DNA of 64,000 nt from Paenibacillus sp. MAHUQ-63 (GCF_028765165.1 NZ_JARADB010000003.1:186001-250000), one strand, 5' to 3'; numbered from the stretch's first letter, positions 16,609-25,850 are shown. Made by a program: numbers and translations. The notes: generated by a model from the letters alone, not told the origin.

Positions 16609-18933
16609 TTGAATCATACCATGCATAAAGCGCTCTTATTCTTTTGTTTACTCTGCATTCAAGTTTGGTTTTTATTTCTAACGTTTCAATATACGTTCTA
16701 CGGCATTCAATTGCAGAGGAACGACCAGAAGGAATGGAGCATCCAATCTTTTCAGATCGAACGCGTGGGCTCGGAGCTGGGCTTGCAGGTCGGGGACAAG
16801 GTCGTTCGCGTCAATGATCGGGATCCTAACGAGAACAAAATTGTCAGCAAGTGGGCGACGCTGGAGCAAGCTCATAGCGTTACGGTGGCCAGGGGCGACC
16901 AAACGATTCGTGTCAGCTTGAACGAAGACGTTCAACCCGCCTTTGACTTTATTTCGCTGTTCGGGGAAATATTCAGCTTATGCGTCTCCTTCATTATTTT
17001 CTGGAAAATTCCGCAATCCCGAGCCGCACGTTTATTGTCACTCGTCTTCCTTAGCGTAGGCGTCATTTTCATGTGCATTCCACCCTCAGCCAGAGGTGAT
17101 AGTCTCGCGAGGGTGCTCGTCAGCGATCTCGTCATGCTGCTGCCGGTTGTTTTTGCCCAATTCCTGACTCTATTCTTCAACGAAAGATGCGGCACCTCCC
17201 TGCCGGTCCGCTATTTCCGGTATGTGTATGCAGGCATGCTGCTGATTTTCATTGGCAGATGTCTCTACTTCACGCCGATTGATACATACGGCTTCTATCA
17301 ATTTGATTATCCGAGCGTCGTTATCGCATTCCTGATCGGCTTCCTGTTTAACGTCGGAATACTTATTTACGTATTTGTCCGTTTCCGCCGGGATAACGTA
17401 TCCGTTCAAGCGCTTATCAAGATCGTGTGGGGAGCGTTCTTCATTTCTACCGCACCGCTCGTCTTTTTGTCTTTTGTGCCGATTCTGATCCGGGGTGTCC
17501 CGCTCGTCAAGCCGCTTTATACCGGATATTGCGTTGCCTTGTTTCCCTTAGCGTTTACCTATATGATTGTTTCGAAACAATGGTTTGACGTTCATATATT
17601 ACTGCGCCGCATTATCTATACGACCCTTATTTCCATGGTTCCGAGTTTTCTTATTGTTCTAATGCTCGCACTTATTTTCGGTCGTTCGGCGACCATCGGC
17701 ACGTTAGCGTTCAGCTTCCTGTTTATCCTAACGGTAATTTCCTTTCTGCTGTATCTACTGGAATACTTCGTGACGAAGCTGGATGCCGTTATGTTTCCTA
17801 AGAAATTTTACCTCCAGCTCTCGCTCAAGAAAATCGCCAGAAATTTGCGCACGATCACGAGCTTCCGTGAATTGAAGGACATTATTCTCGTGGATATCGT
17901 GAACACCCTGAATATACATGGCGGTGCAATCGTCATTCATTATCCGCAAGGTATGGAGACGATTGGAGAAGGCGAAATGGATCTTCACGAGGTGGAGCAG
18001 TACATTCGCGAAGATCGGCTGGACGATGCCAATTACGCCATATTTGTCATTAACCAGAACGAAGAATACGCATGTTACTTGGTCACGGGACGCAAGAAAA
18101 TGAATACCTCCCTGAGCCTGGAGGAACGGCAGTGGCTGAGTCTGATCATATCCTACCTGGCCGTAAGCCTGGAAAATATTTACCTGATTCGGAAATTGAC
18201 GATGAAGCTCCATGAATTAGCGTCCCAGATCCCGAACGAAGAAGCCGGTCAAGACGTCGTATGGCTGCGCAAGTCGCTGTTTGAGCTGCAGGAGCAGGAG
18301 CGTTACCGGCTTGCTACGGATCTGCATGATACGACGATGCAGGACATTTTGCTCGTTCGCCGAAGATTGGTCTCCTTCATCGACAATAACGAGGACCGGC
18401 AGCAAGTTCTCCATGCCATCAAGCATCTGGATCTGGTCAACGAGAGTTTGCGCCAAAGCTGCTTCGAGCTGCATCCGCATTTGCTCCAGAATATCGGGCT
18501 TATCCAGACGATTCAAGCGACACTGGATCTCGATATTGGGCTGAACGAATACGAGACCCATTTCCAATATGACGGAGTCTCCATCATTGAAAGACTGGAC
18601 ATGGACATGAAGAAGCATCTGTTTCGTATTTTCCAAGAACTGATGCACAATGCCAAGAAGCATGCCCAAGCCGCACAAGTGATCATTAAATTGGCCGTTA
18701 TCGAGAAATATGTCATCTTGTCGTACAAGGATAATGGCGTTGGTCTCGATCCCCAAGCGCTTGCCAGGGACAAGAGGCTGCATGCGATCGCCAATTCCGG
18801 CCTCGGACTTGAACAAATGAAAAGCCGCGTGCTGCATCTGAACGGACATATGGATCTGCAATCAGAGAAAGGAAATGGCCTTGAGCTGACCATCCGGATC
18901 CCCATACCTGCGCAGGAAGGAAGGATTTCATGA
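16609..18933 (+). CDS. ComP-like membrane sensor histidine kinase
   Basis: 774 residues, close to the length of B. subtilis ComP. First membrane segment at about 7-27, an external PDZ-like part (GLQVGDKVVRVND), then seven or so more membrane helices to about residue 390, a GAF-like linker, and a HisKA_3 dimerisation helix with the phospho-His in ATDLHDTTMQDILLVRRRL. ATPase motifs follow: N box ELMHNAKKHAQA, DNGVGLD and GLGLEQMKSR. Phosphorylates the LuxR-type regulator encoded just after it (ATGA overlap). Starts with TTG nine bases after GAGAGGAAG; the next ATG, four codons in, lacks a properly spaced ribosome site. ComQ and ComX genes, normal upstream neighbours of comP, are absent. Confidence 0.88.
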   Translation: MNHTMHKALLFFCLLCIQVWFLFLTFQYTFYGIQLQRNDQKEWSIQSFQIERVGSELGLQVGDKVVRVNDRDPNENKIVSKWATLEQAHSVTVARGDQTIRVSLNEDVQPAFDFISLFGEIFSLCVSFIIFWKIPQSRAARLLSLVFLSVGVIFMCIPPSARGDSLARVLVSDLVMLLPVVFAQFLTLFFNERCGTSLPVRYFRYVYAGMLLIFIGRCLYFTPIDTYGFYQFDYPSVVIAFLIGFLFNVGILIYVFVRFRRDNVSVQALIKIVWGAFFISTAPLVFLSFVPILIRGVPLVKPLYTGYCVALFPLAFTYMIVSKQWFDVHILLRRIIYTTLISMVPSFLIVLMLALIFGRSATIGTLAFSFLFILTVISFLLYLLEYFVTKLDAVMFPKKFYLQLSLKKIARNLRTITSFRELKDIILVDIVNTLNIHGGAIVIHYPQGMETIGEGEMDLHEVEQYIREDRLDDANYAIFVINQNEEYACYLVTGRKKMNTSLSLEERQWLSLIISYLAVSLENIYLIRKLTMKLHELASQIPNEEAGQDVVWLRKSLFELQEQERYRLATDLHDTTMQDILLVRRRLVSFIDNNEDRQQVLHAIKHLDLVNESLRQSCFELHPHLLQNIGLIQTIQATLDLDIGLNEYETHFQYDGVSIIERLDMDMKKHLFRIFQELMHNAKKHAQAAQVIIKLAVIEKYVILSYKDNGVGLDPQALARDKRLHAIANSGLGLEQMKSRVLHLNGHMDLQSEKGNGLELTIRIPIPAQEGRIS

Positions 18934-19577
18934 ATAAGCAATCGAAAATTTTGATCGTAGACGATCATCCTTTAATGGCTGAAGCGACTTCGAGCACGTT
19001 AAAGCAGATCGACGGCGTGCAGATTGTCGGAATTGCCTCTACCGCCAAACAATGCCTGGAATTGATGGACGTTCATGTTCCCGACATCGTTTTCCTTGAT
19101 TTCAATCTACCCGATCAATACGGCGACGAGGTTGCCAAGATTATCAAAGGCAAATACCCTGCAACCCATCTAGTCATTTTCTCTGGCGTCGAATTATCCC
19201 ATCTCTACAACCATCTGATCGGGCTTGAGGTCAGTGCCGTCATCTCCAAAGAGTCCAGCGGAACGCTGATCAAAAGCCTCGTAACCTTGCTGCAAGAAAA
19301 CTTTACGGTCGTACCGGTGCCTGTCTTTCATAAAATGAGAGTTTCCAGCGGCAATCTGCATCAAACCGATCTGCTTGACGATGATGAAGTGAACATGATG
19401 ACCATGATCGTACAAGGCTTAACGAATGAGCAGATGGCCGAGGAGGTGCACATGAGCAAACGTACCGTCGACAACTATGTCCGCAAAATTTACGAGAAGC
19501 TCGGGGTCAAATCACGTGCGCAAGCGGTCGACAAGTTCAATCAATTCAAGCACATCTTCGATGTCAATCGGCGATAA
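18930..19577 (+). CDS. ComA-like LuxR/NarL-family response regulator
   Basis: 215 residues, the length of ComA (214). Receiver domain with the acidic pair in ILIVDDHP, phospho-acceptor Asp in IVFLDFNLP, and the conserved Lys in VISKESSG. The C-terminal HTH is of LuxR type: GLTNEQMAEEVHMSKRTVDN followed by YVRKIYEKLGVKSRAQAV. It should bind DNA as a phosphorylated dimer downstream of the kinase it is coupled to. Targets are unknown; in B. subtilis ComA drives srfA and other density-dependent genes, but here the signal and regulon are not visible. Confidence 0.9.
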   Translation: MNKQSKILIVDDHPLMAEATSSTLKQIDGVQIVGIASTAKQCLELMDVHVPDIVFLDFNLPDQYGDEVAKIIKGKYPATHLVIFSGVELSHLYNHLIGLEVSAVISKESSGTLIKSLVTLLQENFTVVPVPVFHKMRVSSGNLHQTDLLDDDEVNMMTMIVQGLTNEQMAEEVHMSKRTVDNYVRKIYEKLGVKSRAQAVDKFNQFKHIFDVNRR

Positions 19578-19582
19578 AGACG

Positions 19583-19627
19583 AAGAGGTCAACCAGATAA
19601 CATACTGGCTGACCTCTTCTTGTTTAT
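19583..19627. terminator. Bidirectional terminator
   Basis: AAGAGGTCAACCAG, loop, CTGGCTGACCTCTT, then CTTGTTTATT; lies between convergent genes. Confidence 0.85.
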
Positions 19628-20352
19628 TACTTGGCGTGCAGCTTCTCAACCGCTCGAAGCGCAGCTGCAATTTCCCGTTCAACGGCAAGTGACACCACAT
19701 CCGTGTGCGGATCATACACTTCCCGAAGATCGGCATCGGCGTAGCCGTCCAGCGCAACGATCGCTCCCGCACGCACACCGCGAAGCGAAGCGATCACATA
19801 AAGCGCGGAGATTTCCATCTCTACGGCTAGTGCTCCGGCTCGCTTATATTTCTGATGCGGGAATTCCTCGACGCCTTGGAAGAAAGCGTCCAACGTCACC
19901 GTGATCCCTTTCTTCACGAGGCCTTCCGTCTCGCCAGCCGCTTCATACAGCGCTTGAACGACATCGGAGTCGGCAACCGCCGGGTACCCGGCCGGTACGA
20001 GCTGGCGGGTCAACCCTTCTTCGCGCACCGCAGCCGTGCTGACGACAAGGCTTCCCGGCGGGACATCCGCCGAGTAGGAACCTGCCGTGCCTACGCGAAT
20101 CAATGTCGTCACGCCGCCTTTGATCAATTCTTCGAAGCACACCGCCGCTCCCGGCGATCCGACGCCATGGCTGACGACGGTGACGGGCACCCCTGACGAT
20201 GTCCCGACGAACGTCCGGTATTCCCGGCTGAAAGATAGCTCACGCTTATCGTCCAGCTTCCCTGCGATCGCTTCCGCGCGGAACGGATCGCCGCAAACGA
20301 TCGCGTAAGGAGTAAGATCCTCCGAGTTTACTTGCAAAATCGATAACCACAT
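19627..20352 (-). CDS. Nucleoside phosphorylase (PNP/Udp family)
   Basis: 241 residues. Phosphate-binding CGDPFRAEAIA, the family's RVGTAGSYSADVPPGS core, and VEMEISALYVIA whose Glu contacts the ribose. Splits purine nucleosides or uridine with phosphate to free base and ribose-1-phosphate in the cytoplasm. Length and motifs fit both uridine phosphorylase and DeoD-type purine nucleoside phosphorylase; I cannot decide the base. Placement as the last gene of a nucleoside importer operon supports a salvage role. AAGGAG lies inside the end of the preceding gene, and the stop and start codons are separated by one base. Confidence 0.87.
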   Translation of the reverse strand: MWLSILQVNSEDLTPYAIVCGDPFRAEAIAGKLDDKRELSFSREYRTFVGTSSGVPVTVVSHGVGSPGAAVCFEELIKGGVTTLIRVGTAGSYSADVPPGSLVVSTAAVREEGLTRQLVPAGYPAVADSDVVQALYEAAGETEGLVKKGITVTLDAFFQGVEEFPHQKYKRAGALAVEMEISALYVIASLRGVRAGAIVALDGYADADLREVYDPHTDVVSLAVEREIAAALRAVEKLHAK

Positions 20353-20353
20353 C

Positions 20354-21031
20354 TTAATCGAACTCCTTTCTTACCCATTCATCCTCCGGAATCGGAATCG
20401 CTTCGCCGGAGAAACGCTCCTCCTTGAACGGATCGGCGACGTTATGGAAGCCGCTGCGCTCCCAGAAGCCTTCGCGGTCTTCCTTCATAAATTCAATGCC
20501 GCGTAACCATTTGGCGCTCTTCCAGAAATAGAGATGGGGCACAACGAGGCGCAGCGGCCATCCATGCTTCGGCGTTAACGGCTTGCCGTCATAATGGAAG
20601 GCCAGCAGAATATCATCTCCCATCAGGTCTTGAAGCGGCACATTCGTTTCATAATCGTTGTCGGCGTGCAGCATGACATGCTTGGCTTCCGGCTTCACCT
20701 CGATGAGCTGCAGGAAATCGCGAAAGCGTACTCCCTCCCATGGAGTGTCCAGCTTCGACCAGCGAGTAACGCAGTGAATGTCGCAAACGATCTGCGTCCG
20801 GGGGAGCGCGAGAATGTCCTCATACCGGAATGTCTTCTCTTGCGTCACTTCACCGAAAACGCGCAGCGACCATTCGCTCATCTCGTAATTCGGCACTTCT
20901 CCTTCGTGCAGGATCGGGAACCGTTCCGTCACGGCCTGACCGGGCGGAACCCGGTGGGCAATCTCCTGCGGAACCGCTACGGCCGGAATTGGCATGCGCT
21001 TGAGGCGCTCGGCTTTACTGTCTTTATGCAT
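20354..21031 (-). CDS. YuiH-like molybdopterin-dependent oxidoreductase (sulfite oxidase fold)
   Basis: 225 residues forming the Mo-cofactor domain of the sulfite oxidase family: the Mo-ligand Cys is in DIHCVTRWSKLDTPWEGV, followed by HADNDYETNVPLQDL and KHGWPLRLVVPHLYFWKSAK. No TAT or Sec signal and no haem or dimer domain, as in B. subtilis YuiH, so it should be a cytoplasmic single-domain enzyme of unknown substrate. Odd placement: inside the nucleoside importer/phosphorylase operon, 12 bases after the last permease gene. AGGAGAAGG precedes the start. Confidence 0.87.
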   Translation of the reverse strand: MHKDSKAERLKRMPIPAVAVPQEIAHRVPPGQAVTERFPILHEGEVPNYEMSEWSLRVFGEVTQEKTFRYEDILALPRTQIVCDIHCVTRWSKLDTPWEGVRFRDFLQLIEVKPEAKHVMLHADNDYETNVPLQDLMGDDILLAFHYDGKPLTPKHGWPLRLVVPHLYFWKSAKWLRGIEFMKEDREGFWERSGFHNVADPFKEERFSGEAIPIPEDEWVRKEFD

Positions 21032-21043
21032 GTGTTCCTTCTC

Positions 21044-21967
21044 CTATCTGGAGCTGCCGTTAGCCTTCTGCGCATCGGCCAAATAATTGCTTTTCCGGAA
21101 GAAGAGCATAGCCAGCAGCGTCACGACGTAAGGCAGCATTTGTGTAAAATGGGTAGGCAGCGAGAAGCCCTGAAGCCGGATACTGAACGCATCCATCAAG
21201 CCGAACAGAAGGCTCGATGCCATGACGCCTATCGGATTGGCTTGTCCGAGCATCGTCGCTACGAGAGCGATGAAGCCTCTTCCGGCCGTCATGCCTTCCG
21301 TGAACATCGTCACTTGTCCGAGGGAGAGCTGCGCGCCTGCCAATCCGCAGAGCAGACCGCAGATGAGCACGGCGATATACTGCATCCGGTTCACTTTAAT
21401 CCCGATGCTTCTGCTCGCAACCGGGTTCTCGCCTACCGCGATCAGGCGGAAGCCCAGCACGGATTTGAATAAAAAGTAATGAAGCGCGAACACCAGGATG
21501 AAAGCCAAGTAGACGAGCGGAGAATGCCCGGAGACGATGCCCCCGATGACGGGAATGTCCTGAATGACCGGAATCTCCCATTTCGGCAAGCCGATCATAT
21601 TTTTATCGTAGAAAGCGCCTTTGACATGAAAGATAGCCCGCAAGCAAAAAGCGGTCAAGCCTAAAGCTAGAAAATTAAACGAAATCCCTACGACGATCAC
21701 GTTGGCCTGCAAATGGATGCTGATGTAAGCGAATATGAGCGAGAACAGCATCGTCACGGCGACTGCGATCAGGACGGCAAGGAACACATTGCCCGTGTAG
21801 AAGTTGCCTACGATCGCCGTGAAGGCGCCAACGAGCACGAAGCCTTCCAAACCTACGTTAAACAGGCCGACTCGCGAGCAAATCGCGCCGCCGAGTGCGG
21901 CAAGCAGAATCGGCGCCACCATCCGAAGCATGGAATTGAATAATGACACATCAAGAAGATGCTCCAT
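21044..21967 (-). CDS. nupQ: Nucleoside ABC transporter permease (YufQ/NupQ-like)
   Basis: 307 residues, about eight to nine hydrophobic segments, BPD_transp_2 type. It has the glycine-rich permease loops GGAICSRVGLFNVGLEGFVL near the N-terminus and AGRGFIALVATMLGQANPIG in the second half, which contact the ATPase. Pairs with the longer permease upstream (17-base overlap). Gene order lipoprotein-ATPase-permease-permease is that of B. subtilis yufNOPQ, which imports guanosine and other nucleosides. Confidence 0.88.
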   Translation of the reverse strand: MEHLLDVSLFNSMLRMVAPILLAALGGAICSRVGLFNVGLEGFVLVGAFTAIVGNFYTGNVFLAVLIAVAVTMLFSLIFAYISIHLQANVIVVGISFNFLALGLTAFCLRAIFHVKGAFYDKNMIGLPKWEIPVIQDIPVIGGIVSGHSPLVYLAFILVFALHYFLFKSVLGFRLIAVGENPVASRSIGIKVNRMQYIAVLICGLLCGLAGAQLSLGQVTMFTEGMTAGRGFIALVATMLGQANPIGVMASSLLFGLMDAFSIRLQGFSLPTHFTQMLPYVVTLLAMLFFRKSNYLADAQKANGSSR

Positions 21968-23018
21968 CGCCGCTGCCTCCTTTCCGTCTTTTCCATAAGG
22001 TGTAACTGAACTTTGCGGTCACGAACAAAATGAGCAGGGATTGAATGACACTGGAAATCTCAAGCGGGATGTTCGTGTTCCGTTCGACGCCCATTCCGCC
22101 GGTTTGCAAGGCTGCAAGCAGGATGGCGGCAATCGCCGTCCCGAGCGGGTGGGCGCCGGACAATAGCGTCGCCATGATGCCCGACCAGGCATATCCCGGA
22201 TTCGTAATCATGCCGTCGGTATACCTGTACTGCATCCCGAGCACTTCAACGGCTCCTGCCAGTCCGGCAAAGGCGCCGCTCGCGAACATGCTGAGCAGCA
22301 TCACTTTCCCTCTGTTGACGCCGCCGTAGGCAGCAAACAACGGATTATACCCGAGCATGCGGATTTCATATCCGAGGGCCGTATATTTAATGAAGAGATA
22401 CAGGACAACCGCCAGCACAATCGCAATGATGAAGCCGCCGTGAATGCTCATCCCTTGAAACAATTTGGGCAGCCATACGCCCTTATCAATCATCATGCTT
22501 TGCGCCAGTGCAGCCGATCCGGTTTTGTCCTTAAGCGGATAGGCAACGAGATAACCGGCGAACAAGGCCGCTATGTAATTGAGCAGCAGTGTCGTGATGA
22601 TCAGATTCATCCGGAACTTGGCATCCAGCCAACCGGCGAAAGCGGACCATATGCCTCCGGCAAGAATCCCGCCGAGAATGGCGCCGAGCAGCTTAAACAT
22701 AGCCGGTCCCGGCAAATACAGCGCAATCATGGCGCTCGATAGCGCGCCAAGAATCATTTGACCTTCCGATCCCATATTGAAGAATCCGGCACGGAAAGCG
22801 ATCGATACGCCTAATCCTACAAGAATGAGCGGCGTCGCTCTCGTTAAGGTATTCGTAATGAAGTAGAAATTGCCGAAGGCACCTTTCCACATCTGCGCAT
22901 AGGTGTCAATAACCGATCCGCCGATCAACGCTATGGCGATAGCACCGCCAAGCAAGCCGATCACAACGGCAAGCAGCGGCTGGATCCAAGCGCTTATATT
23001 CAGACGTCCTTTAAGCAT
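21951..23018 (-). CDS. nupP: Nucleoside ABC transporter permease (YufP/NupP-like)
   Basis: 355 residues with about nine hydrophobic segments and the permease loops FRAGFFNMGSEGQMILGALS and NPGYAWSGIMATLLSGAHPL. Membrane partner of the smaller permease and of the double ATPase; overlaps both neighbouring genes by a few bases, which indicates translational coupling. Member of the branched-chain-amino-acid-type permease superfamily used by BMP/PnrA nucleoside transporters. Confidence 0.9.
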   Translation of the reverse strand: MLKGRLNISAWIQPLLAVVIGLLGGAIAIALIGGSVIDTYAQMWKGAFGNFYFITNTLTRATPLILVGLGVSIAFRAGFFNMGSEGQMILGALSSAMIALYLPGPAMFKLLGAILGGILAGGIWSAFAGWLDAKFRMNLIITTLLLNYIAALFAGYLVAYPLKDKTGSAALAQSMMIDKGVWLPKLFQGMSIHGGFIIAIVLAVVLYLFIKYTALGYEIRMLGYNPLFAAYGGVNRGKVMLLSMFASGAFAGLAGAVEVLGMQYRYTDGMITNPGYAWSGIMATLLSGAHPLGTAIAAILLAALQTGGMGVERNTNIPLEISSVIQSLLILFVTAKFSYTLWKRRKGGSGDGASS

Positions 23019-24510
23019 TTGATTCTCCCCCCGCCATCCATAGACTGATCTGCTCTTCCGTCGCGCGCTCCGCAGAAATTTCCCCGGCTATTCGGCCTTC
23101 ATACATAACAAGAATGCGATCCGACAACTTCAGAATTTCCGTTAATTCGGACGATACCAAGAGGATTGCGCCTCCCTCGTCTCTTTTGCGCAGCAGCTCC
23201 TGATGAATAATCTCCATCGCCCCGATATCAACACCGCGCGTAGGCTCGGCCGCAATAAGGAACGGCTGCTTCTGGGCGATTTCCCTAGCGACGATCAGCT
23301 TCTGCAAATTGCCGCCGGACAAGAACTTCGCCTTCGTCTCTTGCGAGCCGGTCTTGATCTGAAATTGCCGGATGAAGCCGTCGACCATCTCCCGCAGCTG
23401 TTTGCCGGCGAGCAGGCCGGTGCGCGCCTGCTTTCTGTGGTGGCCCATCGTGCCATTCTCCAGCACGGTTCCCTCTTTGGCCGCCCCCCATTGGTAGCGG
23501 TCCTCCGGCACATGCGAAAGTCCGATTTCTCTGATCTCGCGAACCGAACGTCCCGCCACGGATTCGCCCAACAAGCGGATCTCCCCTTGATCGATCGGCA
23601 GCAGACCGGAAATCGCTTGAATGAGCTGGGACTGTCCGTTACCCGAAATCCCTGCAATGCCGACGATCTCACCTGCGCTGACCTGCAAACTGACACGATC
23701 CAGAACAGGCTTTCCTTTGTCTCCGGCTATCGTAATCTCTTTCACTTGAACAACCGCGTCGCCGATGACCGCTTGTTTCTTGGACATCGGGACGAGCTCC
23801 CTGCCGACCATCAATTTGGACAACTGCTCGACATCGGTAGCTTGCGTCGAAACTTCCCCCGTTACCTTACCGTCGCGCAGCACGGTGACGCGGTCCGCAA
23901 TTTCCATCACTTCATGCAGCTTATGCGTAATGATGATGAAGCTTTTGCCCTGATCGGCCAATGCCCGCATAATGACCAGCAGCTCTTTCGCTTCAAGAGG
24001 CGTCAGCACGCCGGTAGGCTCGTCCAAAATAATGATGTCGGCGCCTTGATAGAGCACCTTCAAAATCTCGACCCGCTGCTGCAAGCCAAGCGGGCAATCC
24101 GCGACCTTCCGGTGCGGATCGATCGGCAGCCGGTATTTCTCGCATAAGGCCTCTACTTGCTGAACCGCCGTTTTGCGGTCAAATGCCACCCCCGCTCGCG
24201 GCTCGTTCCCAATCACGATATTTTCCGCAACGGTGAAGGTAGGAAAGAGCATGAAGTGCTGATGCACCATGCCGATTCCGTGACGGATCGCATCCGTCGG
24301 ATTGGAGAACCGGATCTCCTGGCCGTTCAAAAGAATGCTTCCTGCCGTAGGCTGCTCCATGCCGTATAAGATGCGCATTAGCGTTGTTTTGCCGGCACCG
24401 TTCTCCCCGACCAACGCGTGAATCTCACCTTGACGCAGCGAGAAATCAACGTTGGAATTTGCTGTTAAATTGCCATATGCTTTCGTAATTTGACGCATTT
24501 GAAGCAGCAT
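23011..24510 (-). CDS. nupO: Nucleoside ABC transporter ATP-binding protein (YufO/NupO-like)
   Basis: 499 residues with two fused ABC domains. First half: Walker A GENGAGKTTLMR, a signature degraded to LGLQQR, Walker B IIILDEPTGVL. Second half: Walker A worn to GISGNGQSQ, signature LSGGNLQK, Walker B replaced by FLIAAEPTRGVD. This asymmetry is normal for RbsA/YufO-type sugar and nucleoside ATPases. Energises import through the two permeases. Follows the lipoprotein gene after an 89-base gap that holds a strong stem-loop. Confidence 0.92.
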   Translation of the reverse strand: MLLQMRQITKAYGNLTANSNVDFSLRQGEIHALVGENGAGKTTLMRILYGMEQPTAGSILLNGQEIRFSNPTDAIRHGIGMVHQHFMLFPTFTVAENIVIGNEPRAGVAFDRKTAVQQVEALCEKYRLPIDPHRKVADCPLGLQQRVEILKVLYQGADIIILDEPTGVLTPLEAKELLVIMRALADQGKSFIIITHKLHEVMEIADRVTVLRDGKVTGEVSTQATDVEQLSKLMVGRELVPMSKKQAVIGDAVVQVKEITIAGDKGKPVLDRVSLQVSAGEIVGIAGISGNGQSQLIQAISGLLPIDQGEIRLLGESVAGRSVREIREIGLSHVPEDRYQWGAAKEGTVLENGTMGHHRKQARTGLLAGKQLREMVDGFIRQFQIKTGSQETKAKFLSGGNLQKLIVAREIAQKQPFLIAAEPTRGVDIGAMEIIHQELLRKRDEGGAILLVSSELTEILKLSDRILVMYEGRIAGEISAERATEEQISLWMAGGESNA

Positions 24511-24541
24511 AACGGTTTATCGCTCCTCTACCTAGACATGA

Positions 24542-24573
24542 GGAAACTGCTTGCGTCTCCGCAAACAGTTTCC
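24542..24573 (-). other. Stem-loop between lipoprotein and ATPase genes
   Basis: GGAAACTG-TTTGCG, loop GAGA, CGCAAG-CAGTTTCC with no T-run. A likely RNA processing or decay barrier that lets the lipoprotein mRNA accumulate over the rest of the operon, as is common in ABC operons. Confidence 0.7.
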
Positions 24574-24599
24574 AAGGTCCATATGAAATTATCGAATGA

Positions 24600-25631
24600 C
24601 TATTTGACCGGATTCTCGACTTTCACTTTACCGGCAACGATATCGTCACGAATCGCTTTCACTTTATTCACGACTTCTTGGCCGACGAATGGGCTCAGTG
24701 CGGATTTGCTTTCTTTGGTTACGAATGTAAGACCTACGCCATCTTCTTTCAAACCGTAGTCAACCGAACCGAATTTGAAAGTGCCGTTAACGAAATCCTT
24801 CACGGTTTGGTAGGCCACGGCATCCGTACCTTTCAATTGGGAAAGAACGATATGCTGCGGATCCGTAACCGTACGGTCAATATCTTGACCGGATGTGTAG
24901 AACCCTTTCTCCTTCGCCGCTTCAAATACGCCAAGATCGCCGACTGCCGATGCCGCTGCAATGAAGTCAGCGCCTTGCGAGAATTGCGTCAGCGCAAGCT
25001 CCTTGGCTTTGGCAGGATCCGTGAAGCTGCCGACATAGTTCACAATGAACTTGGCATTCGGATTCGTGGATTTCAAACCTTCTTGGAAACCGACCGTGTA
25101 TTTCTTAATAAGCGGAATATCAACGGCAGCGACCATGCCGACGACGTTCTTCTTCGTGGCAAGACCGGCCGCAGCACCTAACAGGTAAGCTGCTTCATGC
25201 TCGCGGAATACGACGCTGCGAACGTTCGGCAGATCAACGACCGTATCGATAATCGCGAAGGATTTCTTCGGATTCTCGGCGGCAACCTTCTTCAGCGCAT
25301 CCTCGGACTCGAAGGAGCTTGTAATGATCAGATCGTAGTTATCGGCAACGGCAGCACGCAGATTTTGTTCGATGGCGCTGGCATCGGTCGATTCAACGGT
25401 TTTCACGGTAACGCCGAACTCTTGGCCCGCTTTCTTAACGCCTTCATCTTCTTGGGCGAAGAACGGGTTCAAGCCGATTTTCTCCGGTGTAATCAGAATG
25501 ATTTTCTTGTCCGATTTGGCTGTAGCTGCTTTCGTCGCTTCAGCGCTCGAAGCAGGTGCGTCTGTTTTGGCCGTTGCGCAGCCTGTTAACAGCACAGTGA
25601 CGGCGAACATGGAAATTAATGCTTTTTTCAT
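24600..25631 (-). CDS. nupN: BMP/PnrA-family nucleoside-binding lipoprotein (YufN/NupN-like)
   Basis: 343 residues. Lipoprotein signal with lipobox LLTGC (Cys 18), Ala/Thr-rich spacer, then a periplasmic-binding-protein type I fold of the basic membrane protein family (IILITPEKIGLNPFFAQEDE, DNYDLIITSSFESEDALKKV, HEAAYLLGAAAGL). Captures nucleosides outside the membrane for the NupOPQ-like transporter. First gene of a six-gene unit that ends with a nucleoside phosphorylase. A TTGACT/TAGGAT promoter lies about 50 bases upstream. No purine riboswitch is visible in the leader. Confidence 0.93.
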   Translation of the reverse strand: MKKALISMFAVTVLLTGCATAKTDAPASSAEATKAATAKSDKKIILITPEKIGLNPFFAQEDEGVKKAGQEFGVTVKTVESTDASAIEQNLRAAVADNYDLIITSSFESEDALKKVAAENPKKSFAIIDTVVDLPNVRSVVFREHEAAYLLGAAAGLATKKNVVGMVAAVDIPLIKKYTVGFQEGLKSTNPNAKFIVNYVGSFTDPAKAKELALTQFSQGADFIAAASAVGDLGVFEAAKEKGFYTSGQDIDRTVTDPQHIVLSQLKGTDAVAYQTVKDFVNGTFKFGSVDYGLKEDGVGLTFVTKESKSALSPFVGQEVVNKVKAIRDDIVAGKVKVENPVK

Positions 25632-25682
25632 CTAATGATCTCTCCCCTGTTATATGTATAAGATTTTATGATTCTTTTTAAT

Positions 25683-25711
25683 ATCCTACTAAATAGCTCG
25701 GATTTAGTCAA
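25683..25711 (-). promoter_or_regulatory. Promoter of the nucleoside uptake operon
   Basis: Minus-strand TTGACT, 17 bases, TAGGAT; good sigma-A match. Confidence 0.65.
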
Positions 25712-25809
25712 AGGATTTTTTTGAATTCGACATAAAACTCCAAACTTCTTTGCACGAATTGAAGAATCTTGTCGATAAGTATACTATATTATCCGGATTC
25801 TATCCATAC

Positions 25810-25842
25810 AAAAAAAGCCGCACTCCGCAGCGGGAGGGCAGC
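25810..25842 (-). terminator. Terminator of comFB
   Basis: Minus-strand GCTGC-C-CTCC...GGAG-T-GCGGC stem followed by seven T, just past the comFB stop. Confidence 0.8.
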
Positions 25843-25850
25843 TCTACGTT

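Noticed and set aside
25632-25682. Purine riboswitch in the leader of the nucleoside uptake operon
   Set aside because: The leader from the promoter to the start codon is too short and has none of the conserved purine-aptamer core.
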